This document shows positions 1 to 10,974 of a stretch of 64,000 bases of DNA, one piece after another. The notes under the pieces were generated by a model. That model worked only from the letters and a program-made list of their open reading frames with translations. It did no database searches and was not told the origin of the DNA. The DNA is taken from positions 868,001 to 932,000 of the forward strand of contig JANEZZ010000739.1 in NCBI GenBank assembly GCA_026122225.1, read 5' to 3'. The position numbers and the translations under genes were made by a program. The stretch is from Heloderma charlesbogerti. Its lineage: Eukaryota; Chordata; Lepidosauria; Squamata; Helodermatidae. Positions within the stretch are counted from its first letter, which is position 1; each line of letters starts with the position of its first letter.

Positions 1-299
1 GCCAATCCCCCCCAGCACACAACCGGCATGCGTGGGAGGTGGGGGGAAGCCATTGTGGCTCATTCTGCCATTCATGATCATGGAAACCCATCAGCTGAGG
101 TACGGCCGGCCCTGAGGGTGGTTTCTTATACTGGAGTTTGTATTCAGAGGTGTGGACAAAAGCAGAAACTAGAGATGGAACACAACCTGTCCTAAGGGGA
201 AAAAAAGGCTGCAAAAAAATGAACCGGGCAGCTGGCTGTGTATGTGGAGGGCAGCAGTGACAAGAGCCTTGATTCCTCCTGAGTCCCGGCCAGTCCCTT
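1..299. other. Non-genic start of window
   Basis: No coding exon or complete repeat is recognised here. A GGCCGGCCCTGAG stretch near 108-120 resembles the terminus of the CAGGGCTGGCC MITE family seen elsewhere in the window, but no partner end is visible. Confidence 0.4.
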
Positions 300-527
300 C
301 TGTTGGACGACAGAGCTGTGTGTGTGACAAGGCCTGCCCTGCACCCCCTAAGCGAGCTTGCTGCTGCCCTCAGGTGTGGTGGATGCTGTCCTGTCACCAG
401 TACTGAAATGAGTTTCAACTTCCAGTGTAGTTTGCTTCTGTGCACTGAATGTAGGATGGGGGTGGGGGGAGAGCCATTTTGTCCTTCACCTCAGGCAGCA
501 AAATGCCTTGGGCCAGCCCTGAGAGCA
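300..527. mobile_element. Fragment of CAGGGCTGGCC hAT-like MITE
   Basis: The stretch shares the CTTCACCTCAGGCAGCAAAA block and the GGGCCAGCCCTG end with the better copies at 3443, 31314 and 59754. The left terminus is not recognisable, so this is a truncated copy. Confidence 0.5.
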
Positions 528-669
528 CTGGGGGAAGAGTGAAACATCAGCCAGCTTTACCCTGGACACTTCTGTGTTTGCCTTTGGCCACCGGCTATGA
601 CATTTGTTGCTTGAGCGTCAAGTTGGTTTCTTTGCATGTAGCATCTTCCTCCATACTAGTACAATCTAA

Positions 670-721
670 CTTTGGAACAAACTTTGCCAAGTCGATTCGC
701 TTGGCAAAGTTTGTTCCAAAG
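670..721. repeat. Perfect 22-bp-arm hairpin
   Basis: The left arm (670-691) and right arm (700-721) are exact reverse complements, separated by the 8-nt loop TCGATTCG. No mismatch was found in the stem. It does not sit inside any repeat family I recognise in the window. Confidence 0.85.
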
Positions 722-1927
722 TGAGCTTGTGTGCCTGATGTGACCTGTAATTACACTGGCTGGATCAGCCTGTGACAATTAGACCTAATTGTAGGCTTTG
801 CACTTTCGGGAGATGCCCCTTTGGGAGTGAGCACTAAATGGCAAGAACGGTGTTCAGGTAAACACAGGTTGCAGCCAATGCCGCTCACTAAGTTAGAACA
901 GAGCATTGGGCTGTTGTCTCAATACAGATCAGAAAGTTTTGTCAAGGCTTTCCAACTTGGGTCAATCTCACTTTTGACCCTGCTGGGCTACTCGTATGGT
1001 GAAGGCAGCGGGTACTTTGTGCTATGTACATTCAAACCATGTGCTAAAGCAAATTGAATTTTGTGAGTTGAATAAACAAGGCAAATTTACATGCAGTTGC
1101 CTCCCCTCCTCTATAACCTAGTGTTCCCCCACCCTGCTAAACATTTCTTTGTCCCTTTTCTCATCCGACCATTGTGTGTGCATGTGTATATGTATAAGTG
1201 TTTTAAATCATGGCCAGTTTTATCACAGCCAGTTCATATGACTCAGCCATTTTTTAAGGATTTGCCCATGCCATCACACACCTCCCTTTTAAAGGCTTTT
1301 TACATTGTCAGAAGCGAGTGGTAGGTCAGTGGTAGAGTGGCCATTTGCATCACCAAAAGAGAGGGCACCAATTTGCATACCATTTGCATGTATAATATTA
1401 GAAATAGCTATAATTTAAATAGAAATATAACACATCTCACCATAGTGGGGAACACTGACCATGTGCTGACTGCTGATGGGCAACTTCAAGGCCACTGACT
1501 GCTCTCCCTTCTAAGGCAAATTTACAAGTGGCTGCTTCCCCTCGCCAATAATCTAGTGTCTCCCGCTCTCCCCAGTGAGATAAGGCACACACACACACAC
1601 ACAAAGGTGTATTATTGTCTATTTACTCCAGAATGGCCAGTCTTCATTCACTCACTTTTTCCAACCACATGACACCATTATCATCCAGTCAGGGTCTTGC
1701 AGTGTTTTCCTTGTGCTTATTCCATCTTCTCTCAGACTGCAGAAAGCCTGACTTTTCTTTCTTTGTGTGAAAGGAATGGAACAGCAGCTCTGTCTTTGTA
1801 TGTGTAGATGCCCATCGGGCTATGCTTCCATCCTTTGGAATGTGTAGTTTTGACATGTGCGCTGACTTTTTGGGAGCTTGTCCTCTATCGCCGTGCCACT
1901 TCGCTTCACTATCTGGAAGTGATCATT
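722..1927. other. Non-genic, AT-rich stretch
   Basis: No exon-like reading frame or recognisable transposon was seen. Open frames here are short and lack family resemblance. An (AC)n microsatellite sits at about 1586-1606. Confidence 0.5.
1586..1606. repeat. (AC)n microsatellite
   Basis: About ten uninterrupted AC dinucleotides. Confidence 0.9.
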
Positions 1928-2167
1928 AGGGCTAGATCTACACTACTGCTTTATAGCGGTATTGAAGTGCACTGATAACTGTTCGGTCACATTACACATT
2001 CGATACATCGCCATCATAGTGTTATTTCCTGCTTTTTATCCCACATTATCCAAAATACCGCAACAAATGTCCTTGTGTGTTCTACAAGGTAAGAATGCAC
2101 AAGAGGGATATAGCGTTACCATGATGGGATCGTAATGATATGATACAAGGTGTCTATCTGGCCTAGG
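1928..2167. mobile_element. Short MITE with CTAGATCTACAC-type ends
   Basis: The left end GGGCTAGATCTACAC and right end GTGTCTATCTGGCC are imperfect inverted repeats enclosing about 240 bp of non-coding DNA. Target duplications were not established. Confidence 0.45.
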
Positions 2168-2537
2168 CGTGCTTCCAGATGAAGCTTTTATTGTGCAATT
2201 GGCCTTCCTCGTTCATGGGATGCTATGGTGTGTGGGTTGTTATGTTCCAAATGTCGTTGTCCTCTACTTGTAGCCATCCTGTGTTTTCTTATTACTTCTT
2301 CCATCTTTTCTCTTGCCAGAAAAAAATCTGGTAAGGAAGAAAAGATGGAATAGCTGCACAATATCTTTTGATTGTTAGCGATAGGAGTCCTCCTGCTGGA
2401 AGAACTCCAACTCTCTCTCTCTTTTTTTAAAATCAGGCACCCACCAGGGCTCACTCCCCTTCCCATACCATCCTTGCCAGCATTTCTGATGGCCAGGACC
2501 AGGGAGGGGGTTGAATTAAACCAATAATCTTCTATCC

Positions 2538-2655
2538 CAGCCTTTCCCAATCTGGTGCCCTCCAGATGTTTTGCACTACAATTCCAGCATTCCTGACCAT
2601 TGGCCATGCCAGCTGTTCTGAAGGGAGTTGTATTCCAAAACATCTGGAGGGCACC
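2538..2655. mobile_element. Palindromic MITE (GTGCCCTCCAGATGTTTTG family)
   Basis: The copy opens with CAGCCTTTCCCAATCTGGTG and the block GTGCCCTCCAGATGTTTTG returns inverted as CAAAACATCTGGAGGGCAC. Related fold-back copies lie at 13610, 26593 and 28652. It is non-coding. Confidence 0.65.
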
Positions 2656-2665
2656 AAATGGCCTT

Positions 2666-3442
2666 CACCTGCTCTAACCCTATGCTGCTAGGCAGTGGTG
2701 GCTGGTGCCCATTGTGGCTGCTGGGTCCGATGGGGCCAGTGGAGGACAGTAGAAGACCATGTGTGGCACTTGTCAGCTACACATTGGAGCAAATGTACCT
2801 GTTTGTTGAGTGATCTCTCTGCCATAAGTGGGGGAGGGGGTGGACAGGCAGGGGTGTCCCTGACCCATTTGTCCCAAATATAGAACCACTTCTGTCCCTA
2901 GGCAGCTCTGAATTTTTCTTTCTTCTTGCAATTTCATTTTTGCTGTCTCTGTCTCCCATTACCACAGGGTTAAGTTACAGTTGCTCCTTTACTCACCCCA
3001 GGACCAAAGGCACCTGAACCAGCTATTTGGTGCCCCCTCATTCACCAACCACTTACTCGATTTAAGCGTCAAAATCACAAATCTGCACATATCTAGTCTA
3101 ACACATAAAAAGATCCTTCTAGGTTTCCCTCAAAACACATTCATCTGTCCCATTTATTTGCTTCTGATGGCCCACCAACTCATGTCAAATGGGATCTTTT
3201 TACGCAAGGGGTAACTACAGTGTAAGTCCTACTTAGAGTAGACCCATTGAAATGAATGAGATTTCAGTTACACACGATTAACTTGAGTCCCATTCCTTTC
3301 CATAGGTCTACTTTAAGTAGGGCTTATTCTGGATTTTACCCCATGTTCCAAACTTTGGTCTTCCTGTTGGCCTCCGCAAAGTATCTATGTGTGTGTGGGG
3401 TATGGACTGGATAAGTCTGCAGAATTGCGTTGAAGTGAACAC
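2666..3442. other. Spacer, no gene seen
   Basis: Nothing coding is supported. Within 3210-3345, AGTAGACCCATTGAAATGAATG returns inverted as CATTCCTTTCCATAGGTCTACT, the signature of a short fold-back MITE also seen near 17110 and 20770. Confidence 0.45.
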
Positions 3443-3759
3443 CAGGGCTGGCCCTCCCATTGGGCAAAGTGAGGTGATCGCCTCAGGTGGCAGATGCTGG
3501 GGTGCAGCAGTGGCAGCCTCCTGGCAGTTCCTCCCAGATCCCCTAGTTGTTCCCCTCTGTGGGAGGACAGGCCTGTATATGCCACACAACTTGATCTGTG
3601 CCCCCTAAACTAGCCTGCTGCCTCAGGTACAGTGGAGAACACTTTTCCAGTGTTGAAAGAAGTCATCTCCCCATTCGGTCAACTTCTGTATATGGAATGG
3701 GGAAGGGGGCACCAGCTTGTCCTTCACCTCAGGCAGCAACGTGTCTTGGGTGAGCCCTG
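3443..3759. mobile_element. CAGGGCTGGCC hAT-like MITE
   Basis: It starts CAGGGCTGGCCCTCCC and ends GGTGAGCCCTG. The flanking 8-mers GTGAACAC (3435-3442) and GTTAACAC (3760-3767) match at 7 of 8 positions, as expected for a hAT-type 8-bp target duplication. It has no coding content. Confidence 0.75.
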
Positions 3760-4102
3760 GTTAACACTGAGAGGGGCTACTTGGGTGGAAAGTCTCAAGG
3801 ATGAGAGGTAGGATGAAGATAAGGAATCAGTTGTGGCCATGTGACTTTAAAGGTCACTATAAGGTGCCAAACAGGGCTTAAGGTATTGAGTAAGTGGAAA
3901 TGCAGCATGTCAGTCTCAAGCTCACCTCCTTCTTTTTTGGTCTCAAATGTGGGCAATGTTTGTTCATAATGGAGAGAGATTATTTTCTTTATTATCACTT
4001 TTGCCCATCATGGTTTCCCACAGTGAACCACAGGGACTATAGTTTTCTGAAATGTTCAAGGAACTACATATAGAAAGAGAATAGTGAGGCAAGCATATTC
4101 TT

Positions 4103-5004
4103 TTACTTTTTCCTCCTTGTTAGCTGTTCTTTGTTATTCAACTCAGGCCTTAGCACAATGATGTAACATTTAGGGAAAAAGATGCAACCTAGTAACCCAG
4201 CACTGGAGCATAAAATGGAGAATATCTCCACAGCTACCATATATTTTCCTTTGGTGCTCAGGTAGGTTGGAACAAAGGACACCCACACACTGCAAAACAC
4301 CAACATGCTGAAGGTGATAAATTTGGCTTCATTGAAACTGTCAGGTAACTTCCTGGCTAGGAAAGCCACAGTGAAGCTGACAGTGGCCAGGAAGCCCATA
4401 TAGCCCAGGACACAGTAAAACATGGAAGCTGAGCCCTCATTGCATTCCAGTATGATTTTCCCATCCAGCGAGTGCATGTCTGTATCTGGGAATGGAGGCG
4501 ACGTACTTAGCCAAAGAGTACAAATTCCTGCTTGAAGAAAGGAGCAGAAAAGGATGATAGAGTTCGGCAGTCTTTTCCCAACCCACTTTCTCATCCCAGA
4601 TCCTGGTTTGGTAGCCATGAATACCAGGCTTACAGTGATGGTCTTTGCCAACACAGAGGAAAGGGCCACAGAGAAGATGATGCCAAAACCTGTTTGTCGG
4701 AGAAAGCAGGTTACCTTCCCAGGTTGACCAATGAACAGCAAGGAGCAGAGGAAGCAAAGAAGGAGGGAGCTGAGGAGGACGTAGGTGAGGCTCCGGTTGT
4801 TGGCTTTGACTATGGGGGTGTCCTGGTGCTTCAGAAAGGTTCCAAGCACCAAAGTTGTGATCAAGGAGGAGGAAAGAGCCAAGATAGCTAAGATGGTCCC
4901 CAGAGATTCTGCGTAAGAGAGGTAGCTTAGAACTTTGGGAATGCATTGATTTTGGTCAATGTTGGGATGTTGGTCATCTGGGCAATTGACACAGGCATCC
5001 ATGT
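4103..5004 (-). CDS. V2R-A exon 6 (seven-helix domain)
   Basis: The terminal exon of 902 nt follows a TTCTTTCAG acceptor. It begins [15 protein letters not shown] and carries seven predicted helices at about residues 34-57, 70-92, 104-131, 145-166, 191-216, 226-249 and 254-277. V2R hallmarks are [15 protein letters not shown] and [20 protein letters not shown]. It ends with a short basic tail RRKK and a stop. From about 4161 to 5010 it is almost identical to V2R-B exon 6 (about 11 differences in 850 bp), but the last roughly 17 codons and the intron side diverge sharply. Confidence 0.95.
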
Positions 5005-5299
5005 CTGAAAGAACAGAAACATTTCCAGGCTTTGATCAATATCCTCAGTAAATTAATTTGAAACAGCTGTTATTCATTTCGACTATGACACCTATTATTT
5101 GTTGTATTAGTATTGTTTATTTAGCACTGCCAATCTCAATGGTCTGATCTGTGCCTTGAGAAGCTTAGAATACAAATTTCAACATAGGGCAGGCAATACA
5201 GGGGTGTGTGTGTGGGGGGGAATGAAGATGGAGGGTAGAGTAAACAGGAGAAAAATATACAATCAGCTCATTATGTACATGCAGGCTTATGTACACACA

Positions 5300-5710
5300 T
5301 TTGGCTTTGTACATGAGGCTTTTAACCCGCCACTTTACCAAGGCTTCTGTTTCTGGTTGGCTTGTAGGGTCAGGCTCCTTTACACATGTTTTTTAAAAAT
5401 TATTATTATCATGCACTTATTACTCCCTACTCATGGTTGTTTATGGGTTTTTAAAAAACATCATGACCCTCCAGTTTTGCTTCTGTGTCTAACAAACAGT
5501 TTTGGTTAGATTTTTTGGAGCACAGCAGTTGCAGCATTTAATTGCGAAAGCAAAGGAAACCTCTCGTTTCACTGTGTATTTGCATAATGCTACCTAGAGT
5601 TATCTAGCAGAAAAGCAGGAAAGGACATACACTTTGTGTAGTGAGTGTAGTGCTCAATCTCAGATCTTAAAAGGAGATACACTGTATTAACAGCCGATGA
5701 ATAGCTTCAT
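5300..5710. repeat. Dispersed MITE-like repeat in V2R-A intron 5
   Basis: The segment shares blocks such as CTACTCATGGTTGTTTATGGG, CATGACCCTCCAGTTTTGCTT and GAAAAGCAGGAAAGGA with 22230-22590. It is more distantly related to 17620-17995 and 55040-55390. It is non-coding. Confidence 0.55.
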
Positions 5711-6100
5711 TCAGTGTTTACAGGCATGTAGAAAATCTGTGGTGTTCCCATTGATAGGGCTTCCAAATTTAGATTGGGCTTGGAAAAACCGATTTGACTG
5801 GAAAAACCAACTGATATTTTGGAAAATAACTTGGTTAAATTAAGTCATTCCCATTCCCTCCAGATCACAGACTGTGAGATACATTATGATATTAGTTTTA
5901 TTGAAGATCAGCTATTGTGGGATAGCTGTGCTTTTAACAAAAGTTTGGTTGGCAGCACTGAACAAGTGATGAGGTTCATCCCCTTGCCATGAAAAACATC
6001 ACCTCCTGATTTCTGCATATCAGAAATCAATCAGAAGAACTGGTCAAACTGGAATATTGAATGGCCAGTTGGCTGACCTACTGTGCATTACGTCCCCTAC

Positions 6101-6227
6101 CCTTCTGGTCAGTGATCATCCCTTCTGAACAAAGTACACAACCATAGCAACAAAATTTCTCTCCCTCCTTCTTTTTCTTGCTGTAGCCAGGATAGCAATT
6201 GTCATTGCAAACAGAAAGGGGCATCAC
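6101..6227 (-). CDS. V2R-A exon 5 (cysteine-rich linker)
   Basis: The exon is 127 nt and encodes the nine-cysteine-type linker: [26 protein letters not shown], then SEGMITDQK. It ends with one base of a split codon (G|AC, Asp) completed by exon 6. The borders are TGGACAG acceptor and AAGG|GTAGGG donor. One usual acidic position (CCYDC in V2R-B) is Gly here. Confidence 0.92.
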
Positions 6228-6477
6228 CTGTCCAGAAACATAAAGGGAGAGAAGCCTTAAGAAGAAGTCTATTGACCACATGTCTGTTCCACTGTAATAA
6301 GACCAAGGAAGGTGTTACTGTTGTGTTACAGATCTCATAATTTTGCCTTGCTTCTTTACAGGTAAGGGAAGCACCTATGGTTTCCAAATTCAGTGAAACT
6401 CAGCACAATTTCAACCTTAAGGACAGGTAGAAGTCTGAAATGGCTATTTCCCCTAATAGGCTACAGCTACGTTTCAC

Positions 6478-6705
6478 CTGGTTAAACCTTCTATGCCAGA
6501 TGATTTCGTCATCATTAATCATTAATTCCTGGCCTGGAGGAGCCTGAGGTTCCAGTCTTCCAACCTTTACTCTCACAAAAGAGTTATTTGGGAAAGTTAC
6601 CCAGTTTGTAACATCAAAACCGGCAACCAATTCTCTATTTTCATCAAAACGCACAATGTCTCCAGCACTGTTGTTGAACAAGATGCTCTTTAGAAAGCGA
6701 TTGAT
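6478..6705 (-). CDS. V2R-A exon 4
   Basis: The exon is 228 nt (76 codons), between acceptor TCATCCTAG and donor CAG|GTGAAA. It encodes [40 protein letters not shown] and ends in FNQ, the standard V2R exon 4 pattern. It is open and shares about 61 of 76 residues with V2R-B exon 4. Confidence 0.92.
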
Positions 6706-7027
6706 CTAGGATGAAAGAGAAAATAATTTGGCGCTGAGATCTTTACAATGAAGGTTATAAAGTCTTGGCTTTCTTAGATCTATTTGACACTGCATATACA
6801 TTGGCTTTATTGTGCTAGAATGCTGCCATTTCCCCCTTTGGAGTTTGAGATGGAAGGAACTATTGTTTTAAAATTCAGTGGTACCCAGCACAATTATATA
6901 TAAACAACCTTTCAATATTTGATCACAAGGCTGGCACTAGTTCACCAAATTCATTTGAAAAAATGTGTGAGAAAGCTTTTGGAGCAATTTTTTGTGTAGT
7001 CATATTGGGCAGAGCTCCATCCTTGTC

Positions 7028-7268
7028 TGGATTATTTTATTTTATTGCATTGCATTTATATCCCACCTTTTTTCCTCCAAGGAACCCAAGGCAGCTTACA
7101 TGGTCCTCCTCCACTCCATTTTATCCTCACAACAACAATCCTGTGAGGTAGGTTGAGCTGAGAGTCTGTGACTGGCCCAAAGTCACCCAGTGAGCTTCCA
7201 TGGCCAAGTGGAGACTAGAACCCGGATCTCCCAGTCCAACACTCTCACCACTACACCACACTGGCTCT
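7028..7268 (-). mobile_element. CORE-SINE (MIR-like, tRNA-derived)
   Basis: In reverse complement it starts with a tRNA-like head (GTGTAGTGGTGAGAGTGTTG, then B-box-like GGTTCTAGTC). It continues through a MIR-type core (GTGACTTTGGGCCAGTCAC) and ends with a LINE-like tail (GTGGGATATAAATGCAATAAA). It lies in V2R-A intron 3. Confidence 0.7.
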
Positions 7269-7329
7269 CTGGATAATATGCCAATCTACTTTTTTAAAAA
7301 AAAGATTTGTGTGTTTAAGTTTTAATTAC

Positions 7330-8178
7330 CTGCCATGACTCTACATTTTGAAACACCATCCTCTGTCCTTCTGTTGATCTGTTATGTTTGAATCTGGAGA
7401 CATACTTGGCATGCAAAGCATGTGCCACAGCATAGACAGCATTGTAGACATTATAACTGTGGCCAATCATGTTCATTTCAAACAGAATGGCAGGAATACT
7501 CTCTAGTTTCTCCACTCCCGTGCAAATTGGACTGTGCTCATGAGAACTTCCCAAAGAGCAGCCAAATGCTTGCTCCCAGAAATCCTGGATAAAACCATCC
7601 TCTTTGGACCAGGAAGGTTTTATGATCTGAAGAAATGGTTGGAATCCCGGTGGTTCATTTGAGTGAACTGTGAAGGATATAGCACCATGGAAGGGTTCTG
7701 TATCCCAAATCGTTTGAATGGATAGTGACGCAAATTCCCATTGAGATGTAACAACCCACACTTTTCCTAAAGCAGCTGATAGAGATAATTCTGCTGTAAA
7801 CAGCAACATTCTCAAAACCTGCATAGTTGGAGGTTCCCCATATACAAAACATACATTGGCTTTCCTGTCCAAGAGAACTGGATATTGTTCCAGCAGAGTT
7901 AACAATGATTCTGCTATCCCCTCCATATAAGCCCGTTTTGGAGTCCTTAATGTGAAGGCATCACAGATACCGTTCTGCTAAAGCAATGGTTGTATTGTCT
8001 GCAAAAAGTTTTCTCCATTGTCATCATCCACGGCAACAAGTCCGACCCACATCCATCTAAAATGCTTCAGTAAGCGGATGACCCCTATGTACTGATAGGC
8101 TTCATTTGGGACCATCTGGTTCAAGGAAGGGAATAGAGTTGTGTCACCTTGCACCGGGGAAAATGATCCATAAGTGAG
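7330..8178 (-). CDS. V2R-A exon 3, broken by an in-frame TAG
   Basis: This is the large ligand-binding exon of 849 nt. It starts [12 protein letters not shown] after a TTTCTTTCAG acceptor and ends with WQ before CAG|GTAATT. Family landmarks include [35 protein letters not shown] and [16 protein letters not shown]. The TAG at 7980-7978 falls about 67 codons into the exon, inside a PLL-stop-QNGIC context. The reading frame is otherwise continuous on both sides, so the lesion is a single-codon change with no indel. The frame after the stop shows no further decay. Confidence 0.9.
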
Positions 8179-8359
8179 CTGAAAGAAAATATGTGGGGAT
8201 TGTGTCCCCATTTGGATTACAAGAAAATGTTTCCTGATTGACTTCCAGTCATTTACTTTCGGCTTTACCATCTAAACTTTGACCACCATGGCCAACAACA
8301 TTTGAAACATCTATAAATATAATCAAAAGATTCAAAAGATAAAGAAATAGAGAACTAGC

Positions 8360-8796
8360 TTAGCCAAAATGCTCATTAAAAGGGCCAGAGGCCCACTGAA
8401 ATAAAACAAATACAAAATAAAGCAGTTTCTACTGCCTGCCAGAAGACATGTAAAGAGATGGGAGTGGGCAGACCTCTTTTGGGAAGGCATTCCAGAGCTT
8501 TGGTGCCCAACGGGTGGGCAGGATATGGAACAGGGCTTGTAATGGTCAACTCATTGTTCAGACTGGTTGGTTGGAGGAGTTGGATCTTAAGATAACCTGG
8601 TCCCAGACAGACCATTTACAATTTAAATCCAGCACTTGAATTGAACTCAAAAAGAAATAATAGAGTGAAGTTATTGAAGATGGCTTAATACAGGGTTGAC
8701 ATGATCTGGCCTGCTGGCTCCAGTTAATAGTCTGGTCCATATTTTTTGAACCAGCAAGTGCTTCCAAACCATCTCCCAAATCAGCCTCACACAGAG
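8360..8796 (-). mobile_element. Diverged L2-like LINE fragment, downstream part
   Basis: Together with 9871-10660 this accounts for the extra 2.4 kb of V2R-A intron 2 relative to V2R-B. The sequence resembles the 3' region of the L2-like LINE at 40651 (for example the GGCATTCCAGAG block). It is old and non-coding, and the BovB copy splits it. Confidence 0.45.
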
Positions 8797-9870
8797 AGAA
8801 TTGTTGTTCAGTCGTTAAGTTGTGTCCGACTCTTCATGACCCCATGGACCATAGCACGTCAGGCCTTCCTGTCCTCCACTCTCTCCCGGAGTGTGCTCAA
8901 GTTCATATTCATTGCATCAGTGATGCTATCTAGCCATCTCATCCTCTGCTGTCCCCTTCTCCTTTTGCCTTCAATCTTTCCCAGCATCAGGGTCTTTTCC
9001 AGAGAGTTTTCTCTTCACATTAGGTGGCCAAAATATTTGAGCTTCAGCTTCAGTATCTGTCCTTCCAATGAGCAGTCAGGGTTGATTTCCTTTAGGATTG
9101 ACTGATTGGACCTCCTTGCAGTTCAGGGGACTCGTAAGAGTCTTCTCCAGCACCACAGTTCGAAAGCATCAATTCTTCAGCGCTCAGCCTTCCTTATAGT
9201 CCAGCTCTCACAGCCATACATTACTACTGGGAAAACCATAGCTTTGATTATATGAACCTTTGTCAGCCAGGTGATGTCTCTGCTTCTTACTATGCTGTCT
9301 AGGTTTGCCATAGCTTTCCTCCCAAGGAGCAAGCGTCTTTTAATTTCATGGCTACAGTCACCGTCTGTGGTGATCTTGGATCCCAAGAAAATAAAATCTG
9401 TCACTGCTTCCATTTCTTCCCCTTCTATATGCCAGGAAGTGATGGGGCCAGATGCCATGATCTTAGTTTTTTAATGTTGAGTTTCAAACCAGCTTTTGCA
9501 CTCTCCTCTTTCACCCTCAACAAGAGGCTCTTTGGATCCTCTTCACTTTCTGCCATTAGAGTGGTATCGTCTGCACATCTGAGATTGTTGATAATACTCC
9601 CGGCAATCTTAATTCCAACCTGTGATTCATCCAGCCCGGCGTTTCTCATGATGTACTCTGCACATAAGTTAAATAAGCAGGGCGACAATATACAGCCTTG
9701 TCATACTCCTTTCCCAATTTTGAACCAATCGGTTGTTCCATGTCTGGTTCTTACTGTTGCTTCTTGACCCTCGTACAGGTTTCTCAGGAGACAGGTAAGG
9801 TGGTCTGGTACTCCCATCTCTTTAAGAATTTGCCACAGTTTGTTGTTATCCACACACAATGGTTCATGAA
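8797..9870 (-). mobile_element. BovB/RTE LINE, 5'-truncated and inactive
   Basis: The 3' end reads (reverse complement) GAGTCGGACACAACTTAACG, the BovB-type terminus. Reverse-transcriptase segments in separate frames include NKLWQILKEMGVPDHLTCLL, MSPCLFNLCAEYIMRNAGLD and IKRRLLLGRKAMANLDSIV. The catalytic box reads CADD instead of YADD, and several frameshifts split the frame, so this copy is dead. BovB is well known for horizontal spread among squamates and ruminants. It sits inside the L2 fragment of V2R-A intron 2. Confidence 0.85.
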
Positions 9871-10660
9871 TGACTGAATCCAGGTCTGATTTCTCTTTGA
9901 CATACCAGCCAAAGCTGATAAAAGACACTTGTTTTCTGCTACCACCTGCCAATCTAAGAGCAAGGTTAGCTCCAGGAGCACCCATCAAGCTACAAAGTGG
10001 TTTGTTAGGGGGACTGCAAACCTATTCTGAAACAGGCCATAAACATAATCCCAGGTCATCAGTGCCACCAATCAACAGTACCTCTATGTTTTCTACATTA
10101 TGATTTCAGCTTGCTTGCCCCCATCCAGTCCAATACTAATGCCAAAGCCAGTTCAAGACTTCCCAAGCACCCCCCTGCCTGCCTGCTCCAGGAGTAGCAG
10201 AAAATAATGAGTCAGTGCTGGGTATCATCTAAATGTTTATGATTATCAAGGCCAAATCTCCAGATGACCTTACCCAGCAGTTTCATGTAAATGTTCAGCA
10301 GCATGGGAGACAAGAGGGATCCTTGCAACACCTTATAGACCTATGGCTACAGGGTGGAGAAGAGGTCTTCTAGTACCAGTTTCTGTGACTGCCACAATGC
10401 CACTCCAGGGAAGACCAGAGCCATTGCAAAACCATGCCCCTCAGCCCATCCCATCTATACAATGGCTATCCAATGCCACTGAGAGATACAGTAGACTTGA
10501 CAAGGTTACACTCCCCCTGCCTAACTTCTTGTGTAGGTCATCCATCAGGGTGACTGCCATTTCAGCCCTAATGCAAGGGCAGAAACTAGTTTGAGAAGGA
10601 CCTATATAATCAGTCTTATTCAAGAATGACTGGACTGTGTGCCACAGATGAGGAATACTC
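9871..10660 (-). mobile_element. Diverged L2-like LINE fragment, upstream part
   Basis: It contains a block (near 10200-10345) that follows the same order as the L2 reverse-transcriptase region at 41600-41740: a TATCATCT...ATGTTTATGAT segment, then TTCATGTAAATGTTCAGCAG, then a GGGATCCTTGCAACACC segment. No open frame remains. Confidence 0.45.
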
Positions 10661-10682
10661 ATACCCCTTGCATATGGCCTAC

Positions 10683-10974
10683 CTGTGGAGTCTTGTAGAT
10701 GGAATAGATGGTGGCCATATTGGCAGTGGTTTCAGACACAAGCCCTCCAATGACAGCAATTAAATTGTTCTGGGTATCACACTTGAAGTTGGGGACAAAC
10801 CTGTGTCTTGTGGAAAGCAGGCTGAGGGTGGCCTTGTAGGTTGTCCTTGCAACGTAGTAGCTGTTGAGGACGTGGAAGCCCAAAGTGATGTTTGGTAGGA
10901 GTCTGGAGTTCTCATTGATCTCTTTAACAGCAAATGCCAAAGCCAGGATGTGCTGGTATTTCTTTGGTACTGAA
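10683..10974 (-). CDS. V2R-A exon 2 (ligand-binding domain, lobe 1)
   Basis: The acceptor TTGCAG lies directly upstream of 10974. The exon encodes [20 protein letters not shown], then NITLGFHVLNSYY and a PNFKCDTQNNLIAVIGGL segment, all typical of V2R lobe 1. The donor CAG|GTAGGC follows 10683. Its length of 292 bp equals the V2R-B exon 2 exactly, and it is fully open. Confidence 0.9.

Noticed and set aside
2188..2643. 151-codon minus-strand frame as a possible gene
   Set aside because: It runs through a palindromic MITE and unrelated spacer, with no family resemblance.
4437..4946. Minus-strand 169-codon open frame overlapping V2R-A exon 6 (and its twin at 22947-23456) and plus-strand frames at 4532-4891 and 23042-23401
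   Set aside because: They are alternative frames of the V2R seven-helix exon. They appear in both copies only because the exons are nearly identical.
9177..9458. Short RTE frames in V2R-A intron 2 as a nested gene
   Set aside because: They are pieces of a frameshifted BovB polymerase.
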